Assembly (NCBI GenBank): GCA_003260075.1
Contig: QLIY01000032.1
Location: forward strand, 181,099-245,098
Direction: 5' to 3'
Source of the DNA: Phallusia mammillata
Taxonomy: Eukaryota > Chordata > Ascidiacea > Phlebobranchia > Ascidiidae
Length of the DNA: 64,000 bases
Shown piece after piece: positions 61,201 through 64,000 of the stretch; the stretch's first letter is position 1, and each line of letters opens with the position of its first letter. The notes below the pieces were generated by a model. That model was given only the letters and a program-made list of their open reading frames with translations, did not search any database and was not told where the DNA came from. A program made the translations under genes and the position numbers.

Positions 61201-62304
61201 GTCACATTGGGTCTATTAAATACTGCTATAATATATATATATATTATATATAAATCCAACAAATTTATAAATGCTTACCCTTTTTTTACCAGCTAGAACC
61301 TCACTGTGGTTTATTTTCATGACAATATGAGCTTTGGGATCAACGAAATCAAGAGCTGCAATATGTTTCAGATGCTCCAAAGCTTTGCGTAAACTGTAGG
61401 TTTCCGTAAGAAACTGGGAAACCACGTACACATCATCAGTTGGTTTCACAGTGCTTATCTCGTGAAGTTGATTGTATCTGAACTTTGCAAGTGGATCCAA
61501 ATTCTTTTTGGTGCTAAACAAATATACACCAACATTTATTAGTTGACTATTGATTTATTGTTAGCTTAATTAGAATTGAAAAAATATACAAAACCTTCAA
61601 AAAATTGTTTTATTGTAAAATCGAAAAAAGGATACAAATTGTAAGATCTGCAAACAATGTTAATCAATTAAATATTTTTTTTACTATAGTAGCAGCAAAG
61701 AAAAATAATTTCACATTTAAACTTTACAAAAGTATTTCGTCCCAGCATAAACAAACTATATTGTCAACATCCAGTCTGCAGAACATGGCAGTTCCCGACG
61801 AGATCTCGGTGCGTGCAGGATCTACAAGTCCCGCGTGCGCGCATGCACGACCTGTAAGTTCCCCCCCCCCCCTTTGGTGCAAAATTTTCGCGGGCAAACC
61901 CCAAAACTTGGCATGCAAAATTTTTTTTTCAAGAAAAAATTGAGCGTGCAGCTGCCATACTCTGCAGACTGGGTCAACATCACAACATAAACCCCCCCCC
62001 CTTAATCAATTAAATATTTTTTTTACTATAGTAGCAGCAAAGAAAAATACTTTCACATGTAAACTTTCCAAAGTATTTCATCCCAGCATAAACAAACTAT
62101 ATAGTCAACATCACACCATAAGCAATACCTGGGTTCATAATATTTCCCCCCTCGGAAAAATGGTCTAAACTGACCACTGACATCATTTCTTATAATCTTT
62201 ATTTCTTTGTTAAGTTTGTTTATCTTCCAGGCAAAAGAAAGACTGTCTTTATGTTGTTGGTGTGATGTCAAGGAAAAATACCGACCTGAAGGATAATAAG
62301 TCAT
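58260..62304 (-). CDS. MRPL1: Mitochondrial ribosomal protein L1
   Basis: uL1 family protein of the mitoribosomal large subunit (L1 stalk). Minus-strand exons 5' to 3': 62129-62304, 61279-61513, 60764-60916, 58662-58889, 58260-58436, giving 322 residues in frame. TDDVYVVSQFLTETYSLRKA followed by LDFVDPKAHIVMKINHSEVL matches the animal MRPL1 block before the uL1 core. NKVCVFTDDEKLRNLALENG and AYTAGDREVIMK match the KVAVFTE...ENGAAFAG block. The C-terminal exon has NPVENLERNILFILENLLQA. The first exon is assigned because its phase fits and the total length matches the family; its start could instead be an internal acceptor at about 62290. Introns contain C-tract re-copies, including exon fragments near 60012-60047 and 60380-60406. 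Identity is sure, the N-terminus less so. Confidence 0.88.
59240..60406. other. Assembly re-copies within an MRPL1 intron
   Basis: Segments after C tracts near 59241, 59416, 60001 and 60155 repeat sequence found at 60630-61060. After the N at 60379, sequence repeats 58862-58975. Single-copy content is therefore much shorter than shown. Confidence 0.75.
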
Positions 62305-63315
62305 AAACTTTAAGCTATGATAAAGTAGGTATTAGAGCTGAATAATCGGTAAGGGAATACAAAAACTCATTCGTGGATTAATGTGCGATATAATGTATTC
62401 CCATTACATGTTTTAATACATTCAAAAACGGATTTGTATTTTAATGTATTTTACTTCACTTAACGAGATGGCAATACCTCCACACACTTTTTCCAGACAA
62501 CATGCAGACGCCCCCCCCCCTGTATTCCCATTACATGTTTTAATACATTCAAAAACGGATTTGTATTTAAATTTATTTTACTTCACTTAACGAGCATGGC
62601 AATACCTCCACACACTTTTTCCAGACAATATGCAGACGTTTGAAGACCAGGTCTAGACAGCAATAGTTTTCCGGACATCTTTTGCAACCGGTGTTAGTTA
62701 TTCATCGTGGAACGGCTACAAAAGGCAAAAAAAATCACCATTTTTAACTTTATTACTTGATATTGTTACGCGCCAAAGCACAATCATGAAGAGTCATTCA
62801 ACCGGAACAAATATATTTTGCGCAAGCGCTGCCAGAATTTACGAACAAATTACGATAAATTGAGTTTTGCAACTTCTTAACTGCTTGACATAAATACATT
62901 TTTTAGCATCTGCTGCTTTAATGTTTTTAGAGATAACTAAAATATTTATTAGTGCTTTTTCCCAATAATATTTTCAGCAAAGCAAAAATATTACAGTTCG
63001 ATCATCCGATGTAATAAGTTGCCCATGCTGTCGAAAAATTTGGGCACGTTTGCAAGTTTTTCTTGTAGTAGTTTTAAGTAATTTTTTAGATCTTTACCCA
63101 CTTACGTGGTCAGATAAACAGTAAATATTGATTTTTATGTCGCGTAAAAATGTTAATTTATTTGATTTTTTGTTGCAGAAGGGTTTTCTTTATTCACAAT
63201 GGTTTCAATTTCCTTTTTTTTGTTTGTTACTATTTTTTTATTTTGCCTATAGTGATGTGATAAGGCAGACAAAAAGTTTTTCTGTAATCTACTGAATAGA
63301 ATCTGCTGATTGGAC
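62305..63315. other. Divergent intergenic region MRPL1 / LisH gene
   Basis: It probably holds both promoters. 62395-62510 is re-copied at 62521-62638 across ten C bases. No gene is recognised and no TATA box stands out. Confidence 0.45.
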
Positions 63316-63417
63316 ATGTCTGTTCAGCCCAGTGCATTGTACCCGTATGTTTATCGATTTCTTGTGGACTGTAAGTTTAAGAAATTGGCAAAAGACTTCA
63401 AGGATCTTTCCAAATCT
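63316..63417 (+). CDS. First coding exon of a LisH-domain gene, NOLC1-like (partial)
   Basis: The ATG at 63316 opens 34 codons ending at a GTAAGT donor. PSALYPYVYRFLVDCKFKKL then AKDFKDL resembles the N-terminal LisH motif of nucleolar phosphoprotein NOLC1 (PSDLYPLVLGFLRDNQL then VANKF). If so, it is a nucleolar/Cajal body snoRNP chaperone. The rest of the gene lies beyond the window, so the Ser/Lys repeats that would confirm this cannot be seen. Confidence 0.55.
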
Positions 63418-63428
63418 GTAAGTTTATG

Positions 63429-63757
63429 AAATAAGCTATTGCTGCCAGGCATAATGTATGACCAAGTATTGCTCATCCAGCAGTTTTATTGTAAACAATC
63501 GACGTTTCGACGTCCTATACAAGACGCCTTCATCAGGATAATGACATAACTTGCAGGACAAATTTCTTTTAAAGCGACAAAATGCAAACCACACACATGT
63601 AAAACAGCGATAACAAGATCGCGCGGCTGCAAACTCGCACCACCGTAGCGATAAAACAAGCTCAGTGGTGTAAAAGCGACCGATAATTTATCGGCATTAG
63701 ANAGGACGTCGAAATGTCGATTGTTTACAATAAAACTGCTGGATGAGCAACACTTGG
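63429..63757. mobile_element. Retroelement copy with internal inversion next to a splice donor
   Basis: Flanked by a perfect 14-bp duplication TCTGTAAGTTTATG at 63415-63428 and 63758-63771. It starts like the element at 57240 (CTATTGCTGCCAGGCATAAT), then runs reverse complement of that element's body, and ends with its forward tail (GATGAGCAACACTTGGT). Inverted arms of about 55 bp result. An N at 63702 marks a possible join. The reversed body reads CTGATGA, stem GGCGTC/GACGTC, GAAAC on the minus strand. Confidence 0.6.
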
Positions 63758-63771
63758 TCTGTAAGTTTATG

Positions 63772-64000
63772 TTAGCAACTATAGCAAGCAAGGTGTTGGA
63801 GTCCTTGTCCTCCTGCAACCGAATCAGATTTTTTTCTTTAAAACATTAAGTTTCATACAAGATAACTTTGCCTGGTCTTCCTCTATTTCCCAAAATTTTT
63901 ATTCCTGGGATTAGGAAAATTATTATTTTGTTCCTGGCATAGGCGTAGAGTTTTAAAAAATACCGGGGGTGCGCCGTTTGATCTTCCAAAAACGATGCCT
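63772..64000. other. Intron of the LisH gene, right edge
   Basis: No further exon is visible before the window ends. Confidence 0.4.

Overview
This is a eukaryotic (metazoan) nuclear window. Its genes are intron-rich, AT-rich and packed at roughly one per 5-10 kb, with short intergenic gaps and many small hAT-type elements and tRNA-derived SINEs. A GlyR-type receptor that keeps the vertebrate exon plan, a possible DERA-GSTCD operon, and the overall compactness suggest an invertebrate chordate, most likely an ascidian of the Ciona type. This assignment is an inference; no species marker was found.

Layout, left to right. 1-3.6 kb holds repeats and no firm gene. 3.7-13.8 kb (+) is a complete glycine-receptor alpha-like anion channel with two tandem alternative 68-bp exons. 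14.4-16.3 kb (+) is DERA (deoxyribose-phosphate aldolase), followed closely by GSTCD at 16.5-19.3 kb (+). AIMP1 (19.3-21.9 kb, -) converges on GSTCD with 62 bp between stop codons. 23.2-25.1 kb (-) is ribosomal protein eL42 (RPL36A), divergent from ATP5PB (25.9-30.8 kb, +). 33.4-57.6 kb (+) carries three tandem paralogues of a secreted family I do not recognise: signal peptide, two fibronectin-III-like domains and a cysteine-containing C-terminal region, each with 12 coding exons in the same phases. 58.3-62.3 kb (-) is MRPL1. The first exon of a LisH-domain gene resembling NOLC1 starts at 63.3 kb (+) and runs off the window.

The window has a strong assembly signature. Dozens of C tracts, very often exactly ten bases and always C on this strand, are each followed by a near-identical repeat of sequence already present just upstream. 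Four single N bases mark other joins. These look like unmerged contig or haplotype overlaps. They duplicate exon fragments, break one GSTCD exon, and place a fragment of the ATP5PB locus inside the first fibronectin-III gene. Gene models below skip these repeats.

The housekeeping genes (translation, mitochondrial ATP synthase, mitoribosome, nucleoside catabolism) show no shared pathway; the clustering looks like ordinary compact-genome packing. The fibronectin-III cluster is the one local gene family and the best candidate for something undescribed. Other points of interest are the alternative GlyR exons, a nested hAT insertion, and a retroelement with a hammerhead-like core whose insertion duplicated a splice donor.
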